NCBI RefSeq assembly: GCF_009866765.1 | Contig: NZ_CP019431.1 | Span: 4,836,001-4,900,000 of the forward strand | DNA from: Pseudomonas sp. S35 | Lineage (GTDB): Bacteria > Pseudomonadota > Gammaproteobacteria > Pseudomonadales > Pseudomonadaceae | Reading direction: 5' to 3' | Length of the DNA stretch: 64,000 bases | Part shown: piece by piece, positions 39,459-47,146 of the stretch | Numbering within the stretch: the first letter of the stretch is position 1 | Layout: each line of letters begins with the position of its first letter | Notes under the pieces: model-generated | What the model saw: only the letters and a program-made list of their open reading frames with translations | Database searches by the model: none | What the model was told of the DNA's origin: nothing | Program-made: the position numbers and the translations under genes

Positions 39459-39878
39459 TTTTTCTGCATAGCGCATGCGCAACGCCTCGCGCTCCGGCCC
39501 AGCCCCCGGCCCCACTTTGTAAGAGCCTACTGCCTTCCAGTTGTAGCCAAAACGCTGGATGAACCCGGCAAGTATCGATGCCCCGACCTCCACAGAGAGG
39601 CAGGGCTCACTCAACAGCCGCTCCTCGGTAATGCCCTGCTTGAAAAGGCGCGGTAAGTGGACGCTGTTGATCTGCATCAGGCCGATATCGCGGGTGCCAT
39701 TACGGTTATCGTAGTTCATCACCTCTGCCCGATGACCCGACTCAACCGCGGCGATGGCCTGCAGCAGTTCCGGTTCAATATCGTAGCGACGGGCGGTTTC
39801 CTCCCAACAATAAGCCAATGCCTGATTCCCGCTCATCAGCACACAAAACAACAGCAGCCGGTGCCACCCCTTACCCAT
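39378..39878 (-). pseudogene. IagB-like lytic transglycosylase, 3' end replaced by IS sequence
   Basis: IagB/IpgF-type enzymes open peptidoglycan for type III secretion assembly. From the ATG at 39878 the 166-residue product has a signal peptide (MGKGWHRLLLFCVLMSGNQA), catalytic Glu46 in AAVESGHR, GLMQINSVH (about 66-74) and a VGSYKVGPG segment. The IS entered after residue 140; the last 12 native residues are replaced by 26 IS-encoded ones ending at 39378. The catalytic core is intact, so residual activity is possible. The start overlaps the stop of the HilA-like gene by eight bases. The native N-x-G motif reads YKVG, a deviation. Confidence 0.85.
39459..39466. repeat. Right 8-bp target-site duplication of the IS256-family element
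   Basis: TTTTTCTG abuts the right inverted repeat, identical to 38077-38084; it lies inside the transglycosylase reading frame. Confidence 0.9.
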
Positions 39879-40269
39879 GACGGACTTGGCCACAAGCGTG
39901 ACACACATGTTCCAGCAGCCCGAAAGGCCCCGAAGCTTGCCGCTCCACACTTACCGGGCATATAAAGCGATAACCCCGCCCGTAGATCGTCTTGATAAAC
40001 CCCTTGTCGACGCCAAGGTGCTTGCGCAGCGAGTAGATGCAACGTGTCAGCGACTCTTCGGCGACCTCGCCATGGGGCCAGGCCAACTCCAGCAAACGGT
40101 CCTTGGTCATCAGTACACCGCCAGAGACCAGCAGCAGTCGCAAGACATGCCACTCCTTGGGCTGCAACTGAATATCCGGCCCTACGCCGGTCAAACGGCC
40201 ATCACCCTGCAGCACCCAACGAGCAAAGACCAAAGCGATCGTCGTCGATCCATCATTAGCGACGCCCAT
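39871..40269 (-). CDS. HilA-like winged-helix transcriptional regulator (stand-alone OmpR-type DNA-binding domain)
   Basis: The 132-residue protein is essentially one OmpR/PhoB-type winged helix: IQLQPKEWHVLRLLLVSGG, LLELAWPHGEVAEESLTRCI and a wing with KTIYGRGYRF. There is no receiver domain and no HilA-type TPR region. The ATG at 40269 has GAGG five bases upstream; TTG and GTG starts further up are possible. In SPI-1 loci hilA is followed by iagB, and the same pair occurs here with an eight-base overlap, so I infer a type III secretion regulator, perhaps a shortened one. Confidence 0.75.
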   Translation of the reverse strand: MGVANDGSTTIALVFARWVLQGDGRLTGVGPDIQLQPKEWHVLRLLLVSGGVLMTKDRLLELAWPHGEVAEESLTRCIYSLRKHLGVDKGFIKTIYGRGYRFICPVSVERQASGPFGLLEHVCHACGQVRHG

Positions 40270-40502
40270 GTCCACCTCGATATCCAACTACTGACATTGA
40301 AGTCCTTATTTCAATTACTGGCTTTTATGCCCCGGCCACGACTATAAAAACCTGCCTGACTGCCCACGCTAGGAAAAAACCGATACATCCATCGTTTTTC
40401 AGAAAAGTCTTGTAAGACGCTTCTCCACACCCAGCGGCCTGGCATTTGCGGCGATAACGGTGTTCCCGCAGAAAATGCCCAGGCTCAGGAATCAACCCGT
40501 TT

Positions 40503-41942
40503 TTACGGGGAAAGATTTCCCTCTGGCCGCACAAACGCACGTTGCACACGTTCGTACTGCCGGGCAGTCAGCGGTGGTGGCCTGAAGCCTGGCGCTTGGC
40601 CCTTCAATTCGCCACCGATGGCCCCGGCCTGAACCACAAACAAGCGAACGCCTGCCGAGCGACCGCGCACCGAGCTACGCCCAGGCTCCTGTGCATCACG
40701 CCTGAACGCCCCCAGCCACAGGCGTTTACCCTGCGCTACCCTCACCACGCTGTTGATGCCAACACGCCCTACCGCTGTCGGTTTGTTACGTCGCCGCGCC
40801 TCACTCACCTGGCGGCCATCCTCGATGTCGAGAAGCATCTCGACCTGATTCCCCTCGGTAAAACGCGGTAGCACACTGACCTGAGTGCCATAGCGCACAG
40901 GCTTCCAGTCGGCGAGATCATCTCCAGCGCCTGGTAGATAAAATGTACGGCTGTCCTTGAACACGGCCGGTACATGCTCTTGGGTCAGGATTACCGGTAA
41001 CGTCACCACACTCGCTTTCCTGCGGCGCTCCAGCGTGACGATCTGCTCCATCAAGCGGTTGTCGTCCAATGGTTCCAGGACTCGTGTGATCGGGGCCTTG
41101 GCCTCCTTGTCCCAGGCCAGGTCGAGTTTCTCAAGCTCGTCACGGTCGATGTCCACCAGCCAAAGCGAGACCTCGATAGGCCGCTTGGGGATATCCAACT
41201 CCGCCGCCAGTTGCTCGATGAAACTCACCTGCGCGGGCTCACCCTTGATCAGCAAGCTGTTGCTATCCGGGTAGGCAATCACCGCCAGGGACTTGTCGGC
41301 CAGCAGGCCCTCCTGTTCGCTGGCCAGCAGGGTTTCGATCATCGACGCCATCCCTGGCACCGTGACCTTGTCTTTACCCATCTCGTATTCGCGGTCCGCC
41401 ACGTGGGTATTGAGGACATGGACCACACCAAAGGCCTGGTTGCCCAGGCGCAACTCAGCGCGCTGGCGGTCCAGCAATTGGGCCAGGCGCAGCACCTGGT
41501 CGACATAGTTGGGGGGGCCGGACACATAGAACATCCGCTCGCCACTCGCCCGCAGCGGATAACGCGATTCATCGAGCCCCGAGCGACGCATCAGGCTACG
41601 AAACCTGTCGACAGAGATATGTTGCAATGCCACCGCCGAGCTTTTGGCCTCGCCAGCGTCATAGAGATAAAGCACTTGCCCGTCGCTGTACCAGATCAAG
41701 CCGTGTTGCAGCGCCAATGCCTCCAACGCCTCTTGCGGCGCGTCCAGGTCAAGCGCCCCACTGAACCGCGTGCGCGCCACGTCCCGACTCACCACGACGG
41801 GCAAGCCCAAGGGCAACGACAAGACGGTAAACACGGTATGCAGGCTCTCGTCCTGCGCCTGATAGGTTTCACCCCTGGCCACCGCATGCCCCAACACCAG
41901 CAATACACAAAGCACCGCCCGGAAAAACCAGGGGCGGATCAT
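40503..41942 (-). CDS. sctC: InvG-like type III secretion secretin (SctC)
   Basis: Outer-membrane ring of a type III secretion machine. From the ATG at 41942 the 479-residue protein has a signal peptide (MIRPWFFRAVLCVLLVLGHA), N0/N1-type modules (SLPLGLPVVVSRDVART; YVSGPPNYVDQVLRLAQLLD at about 150), an N3 region (SNSLLIKGEPAQVSFIEQLA) and the C-terminal secretin core (KASVVTLPVILTQEHVPAVF ... YGTQVSVLPRF ... VGRVGINSVVRVAQGKRLWL). A GTG at 41966 with AGG nine bases upstream may be the real start. It is shorter than InvG (about 560). No other structural genes are present, so it is an orphan. Confidence 0.85.
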   Translation of the reverse strand: MIRPWFFRAVLCVLLVLGHAVARGETYQAQDESLHTVFTVLSLPLGLPVVVSRDVARTRFSGALDLDAPQEALEALALQHGLIWYSDGQVLYLYDAGEAKSSAVALQHISVDRFRSLMRRSGLDESRYPLRASGERMFYVSGPPNYVDQVLRLAQLLDRQRAELRLGNQAFGVVHVLNTHVADREYEMGKDKVTVPGMASMIETLLASEQEGLLADKSLAVIAYPDSNSLLIKGEPAQVSFIEQLAAELDIPKRPIEVSLWLVDIDRDELEKLDLAWDKEAKAPITRVLEPLDDNRLMEQIVTLERRRKASVVTLPVILTQEHVPAVFKDSRTFYLPGAGDDLADWKPVRYGTQVSVLPRFTEGNQVEMLLDIEDGRQVSEARRRNKPTAVGRVGINSVVRVAQGKRLWLGAFRRDAQEPGRSSVRGRSAGVRLFVVQAGAIGGELKGQAPGFRPPPLTARQYERVQRAFVRPEGNLSP

Positions 41943-42070
41943 CAATGCGGGCAAGTCAGCGTTCACCGTGGGTTTCCTGGGCGGCCTGGCGGTAAGAGGC
42001 GGCCATACTGAGAGGCCGCCCACTTTCAATCTTGATGGAAAATTGACGACGGGCCGCGCTTGCCAGCCCG

Positions 42071-42086
42071 TGGCATGTGCCTTGCT
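42071..42086 (+). promoter_or_regulatory. Sigma-54 (-24/-12) promoter of nasST
   Basis: TGGCAT, five bases, then TTGCT: the GG and GC dinucleotides are 12 bases apart, as sigma-54 requires. Initiation would fall near 42098, just before the first leader hairpin (42107). It matches the nasA promoter element at 44030-44045. Confidence 0.7.
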
Positions 42087-42106
42087 ATGCACTGTGTATA
42101 GAAGCA

Positions 42107-42194
42107 CGCGCCAACGGCGGAGCGGGCTTACGGACAAAGGCGTCGTTACCCGCAATGGCCTTCTAGCGCCATCTGAGGGAACGACGTTTTTTTT
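42107..42194 (+). promoter_or_regulatory. ANTAR-type two-hairpin antitermination leader of nasST
   Basis: Hairpin P1 (42107-42124) has the hexaloop AACGGC with A1 and G4 as required by ANTAR proteins (one G.A mismatch in its stem). Hairpin P2 (42133-42144) has the hexaloop AAAGGC, again A1 and G4. The 3' strand of P2 is shared with the 5' arm of a 10-bp terminator (42141-42186) ending in eight T's (42187-42194), so P2 and the terminator exclude each other. The nasS ribosome site follows ten bases later. This implies NasT autoregulation. Confidence 0.75.
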
Positions 42195-42211
42195 GAAAAA
42201 GGTAGGTGTCA

Positions 42212-43438
42212 ATGAACGACTCGGGTGGCAACAGCCCCACAAACGATCCGCTGGCCTGGGTCAACGGCAGTGATGCCCCGGAGAAAAGCAGCCTTGACTT
42301 GGGCTTCATGGCCTTGAGCGACTGCGCATCCCTGGTGGTGGCGGCGACGCAAGGTTTCGCCCAACCCTATGGCCTGACCCTGAACCTCAAGCGCCAATCG
42401 TCATGGGCCAACCTGCGGGACAAACTGGTCAGCGGCGAGCTGGACGCCGCTCACAGCCTGTACGGGCTGATCTATGCCGTGCACCTGGGCATCGGAGGCG
42501 TCGCCCCCACCGATATGGCGGTCTTGATGGGGCTGAACCAAAACGGCCAGAGCATCAACCTGTCCCACGGTCTGCAACAGCAGGGCGTGATCACTCCTGA
42601 GGCACTGGAGCGCCACGTGCACCAAAGCCGAACAAAACTGACCTTCGCCCAGACCTTCCCCACCGGCACCCACGCCATGTGGTTGTATTACTGGCTGGCG
42701 AGCCAGGGCATTCATCCATTGCAGGACGTGGAAAGTGTCGTGGTGCCGCCCCCGCAAATGGTCGCGCACCTGCAAGCCGGGCGTATCGATGGCTTTTGCG
42801 TGGGCGAGCCCTGGAGTGCCAGTGCAGTCGCGCAAAACCAGGGTTTTACCCTGGCAACCTCCCAGGCGATCTGGCCAAACCACCCGGAAAAGGTACTCGG
42901 CTGCACCCAAGCCTTCGTCGACCAATACCCCAACACCGCTCGCGTACTGGTAATGGCCATCCTGCAAGCCAGCCGTTTTATTGAAGAAAGCACCGAAAAC
43001 CGCCGCTCCACCGCACAATTGCTCAGCGGCCGAGATTACCTCGACGCCCCGCTCGACTGCATCGAACCGCGCCTGCTGGGCACGTATGACGACGGCCTGG
43101 GCAACCACTGGCAGGACCCCCACGCCCTGCGCTTTTTTGCCGCAGGCGAAGTGAATCTGCCGTACCTTTGCGATGGCATGTGGTTCATGACCCAGTTTCG
43201 ACGTTGGGGACTGCTGCGTGAAGATCCTGACTACCTGGGCGTTGCCCGCCAGGTCCAGCAACTGGCGCTGTATCGCCAGGCGGCCGATGCACTGGGTATC
43301 TGCGCCGCGCCTCAAGACATGCGCAGCAGCCAGTTGATCGACGGCAAGATCTGGGACGGCTCGGACCCCATCGGTTACGCCCACAGCTTCCGCCTGCATG
43401 CACTGGCCAACCCCGCCAGCCGCCAAGCCTTGCGCTGA
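42212..43438 (+). CDS. nasS: NasS, nitrate-sensing NrtA-like periplasmic-binding-fold protein (cytosolic)
   Basis: Sensor that binds NasT when nitrate is absent and releases it on binding nitrate. The 408-residue protein lacks a signal peptide, consistent with the cytosolic NasS rather than the exported NrtA. Family features include LDLGFMALSDCASLVVAATQGF, ELDAAHSLYGLIYAVHLGIGG, GTHAMWLYYWLASQGIHP and GRIDGFCVGEPWSA. The ATG at 42212 has AGGTAGG upstream. nasT begins 13 bases after the stop. The paired leader is described separately. Confidence 0.93.
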   Translation: MNDSGGNSPTNDPLAWVNGSDAPEKSSLDLGFMALSDCASLVVAATQGFAQPYGLTLNLKRQSSWANLRDKLVSGELDAAHSLYGLIYAVHLGIGGVAPTDMAVLMGLNQNGQSINLSHGLQQQGVITPEALERHVHQSRTKLTFAQTFPTGTHAMWLYYWLASQGIHPLQDVESVVVPPPQMVAHLQAGRIDGFCVGEPWSASAVAQNQGFTLATSQAIWPNHPEKVLGCTQAFVDQYPNTARVLVMAILQASRFIEESTENRRSTAQLLSGRDYLDAPLDCIEPRLLGTYDDGLGNHWQDPHALRFFAAGEVNLPYLCDGMWFMTQFRRWGLLREDPDYLGVARQVQQLALYRQAADALGICAAPQDMRSSQLIDGKIWDGSDPIGYAHSFRLHALANPASRQALR

Positions 43439-43451
43439 CAGGAGCACTTCT

Positions 43452-44027
43452 ATGCTGCGAATCCTGTTGATCAACGACACCCCGCGCAAAGTCGGGCGCC
43501 TCAAAACAGCATTGATCGAGGCCGGTTTTGAGGTGATCGATGAGTCCGGCCTGACCATCGACCTGCCGTCGCGCGTCGAAACAGTGCGCCCAGACGTGAT
43601 CCTGATCGATACCGAGTCACCCGGTCGCGATGTGATGGAGCAAGTGGTGCTCGTCAGCCGCGACCAGCCACGGCCGATCGTCATGTTTACCGACGAGCAC
43701 GACCCGAACGTGATGCGCCAGGCGATCAAATCCGGCGTCAGCGCCTACATCGTTGAAGGCATCCAGGCCCAGCGCCTGCAACCGATCCTCGACGTGGCCA
43801 TGGCCCGTTTCGAAAGCGACCAGGCCTTGCGCGCCCAGCTCCAGGCCCGAGACCAGCAGTTGGCCGAGCGCAAGCGCATCGAACTGGCCAAGGGCATGCT
43901 GATGAAAATGAAGGACTGCAACGAAGAAGAGGCCTACACGTTGATGCGTCGTCAGGCCATGAGCCGCCAACAGAAACTGATCCAAGTGGCGGAACAGATT
44001 ATCGCCATGAGTGAGCTGCTCGGCTGA
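43452..44027 (+). CDS. nasT: NasT, ANTAR-domain transcription antiterminator
   Basis: RNA-binding response-regulator-like protein that prevents termination in nitrate-assimilation leaders. The 191-residue protein has a pseudo-receiver domain (1-125; LLINDTPRKVGRLKTALIEA, DVILIDTESPG) and a C-terminal ANTAR three-helix domain (about 130-190; RKRIELAKGMLMKMKDCNEE, AYTLMRRQAMSRQQKLI). The ATG at 43452 (AGGAG ten bases before) gives the family length. Two leaders with its target hexaloops lie in this window, upstream of nasS and nasA. Confidence 0.95.
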   Translation: MLRILLINDTPRKVGRLKTALIEAGFEVIDESGLTIDLPSRVETVRPDVILIDTESPGRDVMEQVVLVSRDQPRPIVMFTDEHDPNVMRQAIKSGVSAYIVEGIQAQRLQPILDVAMARFESDQALRAQLQARDQQLAERKRIELAKGMLMKMKDCNEEEAYTLMRRQAMSRQQKLIQVAEQIIAMSELLG

Positions 44028-44029
44028 TG

Positions 44030-44045
44030 TGGCGCGGGACTTGCT
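44030..44045 (+). promoter_or_regulatory. Sigma-54 (-24/-12) promoter of the nasA operon
   Basis: TGGCGC, five bases, then TTGCT, with GG and GC exactly 12 apart. It starts three bases after the nasT stop codon; transcription would begin near 44056, four bases before hairpin P1. Nitrogen control through NtrC is expected, though I see no clear NtrC site. Confidence 0.78.
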
Positions 44046-44059
44046 AAACAATCATCACA

Positions 44060-44142
44060 GGTAACCAACGGCGGTTGCCCCTTCACGACAAAGACGTCGC
44101 ACACCCGGTTTGCACTCGCGAACCCGGTGGCGGCGTTTTTTT
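44060..44142 (+). promoter_or_regulatory. ANTAR-type two-hairpin antitermination leader of nasA
   Basis: P1 (44060-44079) is a 7-bp stem with hexaloop AACGGC; P2 (44086-44099) is CGAC-AAAGAC-GTCG, both loops having A1 and G4. The 3' strand of P2 forms the base of a terminator (44096-44135; an inner stem of CACCCGGTTTGC with GCGAACCCGGTG) followed by seven T's (44136-44142). NasT binding to P1-P2 would block the terminator. Loop sequences and spacing match the nasS leader. Confidence 0.85.
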
Positions 44143-44238
44143 GTTTTGGCCCCTGTAACACGGGGCCGATGGGGCGGCCTCAGTCGGCGGCTCCATCACC
44201 AGGCCTTCTTACAAGACTCCCAACCGTTGAGGTGCGTG

Positions 44239-45450
44239 ATGAAATCAAGCTTCTGGAAATCCGGGCACACCCCGACCCTGTTTGCCGCGTTCCTGTATTT
44301 CGACCTGAGCTTCATGGTCTGGTATTTGTTGGGGCCGCTGGCGGTGCAGATTGCCGCCGACTTGCAGCTCACCACCCAGCAGCGCGGTCTGATGGTGGCA
44401 ACGCCGATCCTGGCGGGGGCGATATTGCGCTTTCTGATGGGCATGCTGGCGGACAAGCTGTCACCCAAGACGGCCGGGCTGATTGGCCAGGTGATCGTGA
44501 TCGTCGCGTTGTTCGGCGCGTGGAAACTGGGGGTCCACAGCTACGAGCAAGCGTTGTTGCTGGGGCTGTTCCTTGGCATGGCCGGGGCGTCCTTTGCAGT
44601 GGCGCTTCCGCTGGCGTCCCAGTGGTACCCGGCGGAGCACCAGGGCAAGGCCATGGGCATCGCTGGCGCAGGCAACTCCGGCACTGTATTCGCCGCCTTG
44701 CTGGCGCCGGTACTGGCGGCGGCGTTTGGCTGGAGCAACGTGTTCGGCTTTGCGCTGATTCCGCTGATCCTGACCCTGATCGTGTTCGCCTGGCTCGCGC
44801 AAAATGCGCCCGAGCGCCCTAAAGCCAAATCCATGACAGACTACTTCAAGGCCCTGGGCGACCGTGACAGCTGGTGGTTCATGTTTTTCTACAGCGTGAC
44901 CTTCGGCGGTTTTATCGGCCTGGCCAGCGCCCTGCCCGGCTACTTCAACGACCAGTACGGCCTGAGCCCCGTGACCGCTGGCTACTACACCGCCGCCTGC
45001 GTGTTCGGTGGCAGCCTGATGCGCCCACTGGGCGGCGCACTGGCCGATCGCTTTGGCGGGATCCGCACCTTGCTCGGCATGTACAGCGTGGCGGCAATCT
45101 GCATTGCGGCAGTGGGCTTCAACCTGCCAAGTTCCTATGCGGCGCTGGCACTGTTCGTGTGCACCATGCTGGGCCTGGGCGCAGGCAACGGCGCGGTATT
45201 CCAGTTGGTGCCACAGCGTTTCCGGCGTGAGATCGGTGTGATGACCGGCCTGATCGGTATGGCCGGCGGCATCGGCGGCTTCGCCCTGGCGGCCGGCATG
45301 GGTGCCATCAAGCAAAGCACCGGCAGCTATCAGTTGGCCTTGTGGTTGTTCGCCAGCCTGGGCGTGTTGGCGTGGTTCGGCCTGCACGGCGTCAAGCGTC
45401 GCTGGAGAACCACTTGGGGCTCGGCCGCCGTGACTGCTGCGCGCGTCTGA
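44239..45450 (+). CDS. nasA: NasA, nitrate/nitrite transporter of the major facilitator superfamily
   Basis: Inner-membrane nitrate importer for assimilation. The 403-residue protein has 12 predicted membrane segments and NarK/NasA signatures (FDLSFMVWYLLGPLAVQIA, GMAGASFAVALPLASQWYP, GAGNSGTVFAA, GMAGGIGGFALAAGMG). The ATG at 44239 is preceded by GAGGTG and follows the leader; earlier in-frame starts would lie inside the terminator hairpin. Its stop codon overlaps the start of the phosphatase/kinase gene (TGATG), so expression of the two is coupled. Confidence 0.93.
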   Translation: MKSSFWKSGHTPTLFAAFLYFDLSFMVWYLLGPLAVQIAADLQLTTQQRGLMVATPILAGAILRFLMGMLADKLSPKTAGLIGQVIVIVALFGAWKLGVHSYEQALLLGLFLGMAGASFAVALPLASQWYPAEHQGKAMGIAGAGNSGTVFAALLAPVLAAAFGWSNVFGFALIPLILTLIVFAWLAQNAPERPKAKSMTDYFKALGDRDSWWFMFFYSVTFGGFIGLASALPGYFNDQYGLSPVTAGYYTAACVFGGSLMRPLGGALADRFGGIRTLLGMYSVAAICIAAVGFNLPSSYAALALFVCTMLGLGAGNGAVFQLVPQRFRREIGVMTGLIGMAGGIGGFALAAGMGAIKQSTGSYQLALWLFASLGVLAWFGLHGVKRRWRTTWGSAAVTAARV

Positions 45451-47120
45451 TGAGCCTGCAACTGAGCGTCGCCCACGCCAGCGCCATCGGCCCACGGGAG
45501 GAAAACCAGGATGCGCTGCGGGTGGTCACGCCCGTGGCGGAACTGGCGGCGAGCAAAGGCTACCTGTGCGCCATGGCCGACGGCGTGAGCCAGTGTGCCG
45601 ACGGCGGCCTGGCCGCACGTTCGACCTTGCAGGCCCTGGCACTGGATTATTACGCCACACCGCAAACCTGGGGCGTGGCCCAGGCCCTGGAGCGCCTGCT
45701 GCTGGCGCAGAATCGCTGGCTGCAGGCCAACGGTGGTGGCCAGCCGCTGCTGACCACCCTCAGCGCCCTGGTGTTTCGCGGCCAGCGCTTCACCCTGGCT
45801 CACGTTGGCGATTGCCGGGCGTATCGCTGGCTGGACGGCGAGTTGCAACGCATCAGCGAAGACCATGTGTGGGAGCAGCCGGGCATGCAACATGTGCTCA
45901 AACGGGCGCTGGGCCTGGATCAACACTTGGTGCTGGATTTTCTCGACGGCCAGTTGCGCGAGGGCGAGTGCTTCCTGCTGCTCAGCGATGGCGTTTGGGC
46001 GACCCTGGGCGATCACAGCATCCGGGCGATCCTGCGCGAGCAGACCGACCTGGACCTGGCCGTAAACACCTTGGTCAACGCCGCACACCTGGCGGGTAGC
46101 CAGGACAATGCCAGTGCCTTGCTGGTGCGCGTCGACACCCTTGGCGCAGTCACCCTCGGGGACGCCTTGGTGCAACTGCAGCAATGGCCCCTGCCACCGC
46201 TGCTGAAAGCCGGGCAACACTTTGAGGGCTGGCACGTGAACGCCGTCCTGGCGCAAAGCCGACAGTCGTTGCTGTACCGGGTACACGATGCCCAAGAACA
46301 ACCCTGGCTGCTCAAGACCCTGCCTCTGAGCCGTGACGATGACAGCGACGCCGGACAAGCATTGCTGTCGGAAGAGTGGTTCCTGCGACGGATGGCCGGG
46401 CGCGCATTTCCTGAAGTGCATGCCGCCAACGGGCGCCAGCATTTGTATTACGTCATGCGCGAATACCCAGGGAAAACCTTGGCCGAGCTATTCCATCAGC
46501 AGGGCCCCTTGCCCTTGGCCCAATGGCAGTCCTTGGCCGAGCGCTTGCTAAGGGCCGTGGGCATGTTGCATCGACGGCAGATCCTGCACCGCGATATCAA
46601 GCCCGAAAACCTGCTGCTGGGCGACGACGGTGAACTGCGCGTGCTGGATTTCGGCCTGGCCTACTGCCCCGGCCTCTCGCAGGACCGTGCGCATGCACTG
46701 CCCGGAACGCCAAGCTTTATCGCACCAGAGGCCTTCAATGGCGACCGTCCTACGGCCCAGCAGGATTTATACAGCGTCGGCGTCACCCTCTATTACCTGT
46801 TGACCGGGCATTACCCCTACGGGGAAATCGAAGCCTTCCAACGCCCCAGGTTCACCCAGCCGGTCAGCGCCAGCCGCTATCGCCCCGATCTGCCGGATTG
46901 GCTGCCACTGAGCCTGGAACGGGCGATCACCGCTCAACCGGAACACCGTTACGAAACCGCCGAAGAATGGTTGCTGGCGCTCGAGCACGGGGATCGACGA
47001 GAGCTGAGCGTTCAGCCCAGGCCTCTGTTGGAGCGCGAACCGTTGAAAGTCTGGCGGACCCTGGCGCTGCTGTCGCTACTGATCAATCTGGTGTTGCTGT
47101 ATTCACTCTTTCATAGCTGA
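45450..47120 (+). CDS. PP2C-type phosphatase fused to a Ser/Thr protein kinase, membrane-anchored
   Basis: The 556-residue protein has an N-terminal PP2C phosphatase domain (about 1-235; GPREENQDALR, CAMADGVSQCADG, VGDCRAYRW, LLLSDGVW, DNASALLV) and a C-terminal kinase (about 260-515) with catalytic HRDIKPENLL, DFGLAY and GTPSFIAPEAF. A lysine in WLLKTLP can fill the ATP site, but no clear GxGxxG loop is seen. A membrane helix (about 530-552) ends the chain. It sits in the nitrate operon between nasA and cobA, the place of its P. aeruginosa counterpart. The target is unknown. Confidence 0.88.
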   Translation: MSLQLSVAHASAIGPREENQDALRVVTPVAELAASKGYLCAMADGVSQCADGGLAARSTLQALALDYYATPQTWGVAQALERLLLAQNRWLQANGGGQPLLTTLSALVFRGQRFTLAHVGDCRAYRWLDGELQRISEDHVWEQPGMQHVLKRALGLDQHLVLDFLDGQLREGECFLLLSDGVWATLGDHSIRAILREQTDLDLAVNTLVNAAHLAGSQDNASALLVRVDTLGAVTLGDALVQLQQWPLPPLLKAGQHFEGWHVNAVLAQSRQSLLYRVHDAQEQPWLLKTLPLSRDDDSDAGQALLSEEWFLRRMAGRAFPEVHAANGRQHLYYVMREYPGKTLAELFHQQGPLPLAQWQSLAERLLRAVGMLHRRQILHRDIKPENLLLGDDGELRVLDFGLAYCPGLSQDRAHALPGTPSFIAPEAFNGDRPTAQQDLYSVGVTLYYLLTGHYPYGEIEAFQRPRFTQPVSASRYRPDLPDWLPLSLERAITAQPEHRYETAEEWLLALEHGDRRELSVQPRPLLEREPLKVWRTLALLSLLINLVLLYSLFHS

Positions 47121-47146
47121 AGTCATCTCTACACGAGGGAAAACCC

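Noticed and set aside
40325..40549. 74-codon frame between the secretin and the HilA-like gene
   Set aside because: It overlaps the secretin 3' end, lacks a good start context and resembles no protein; the 230-base gap is treated as non-coding.
42000..44240. NtrC enhancer sites near the nasS and nasA promoters
   Set aside because: I looked for TGCACC/GGTGCA dyads upstream of the two sigma-54 elements and saw none convincing; sites may be farther away or diverged.
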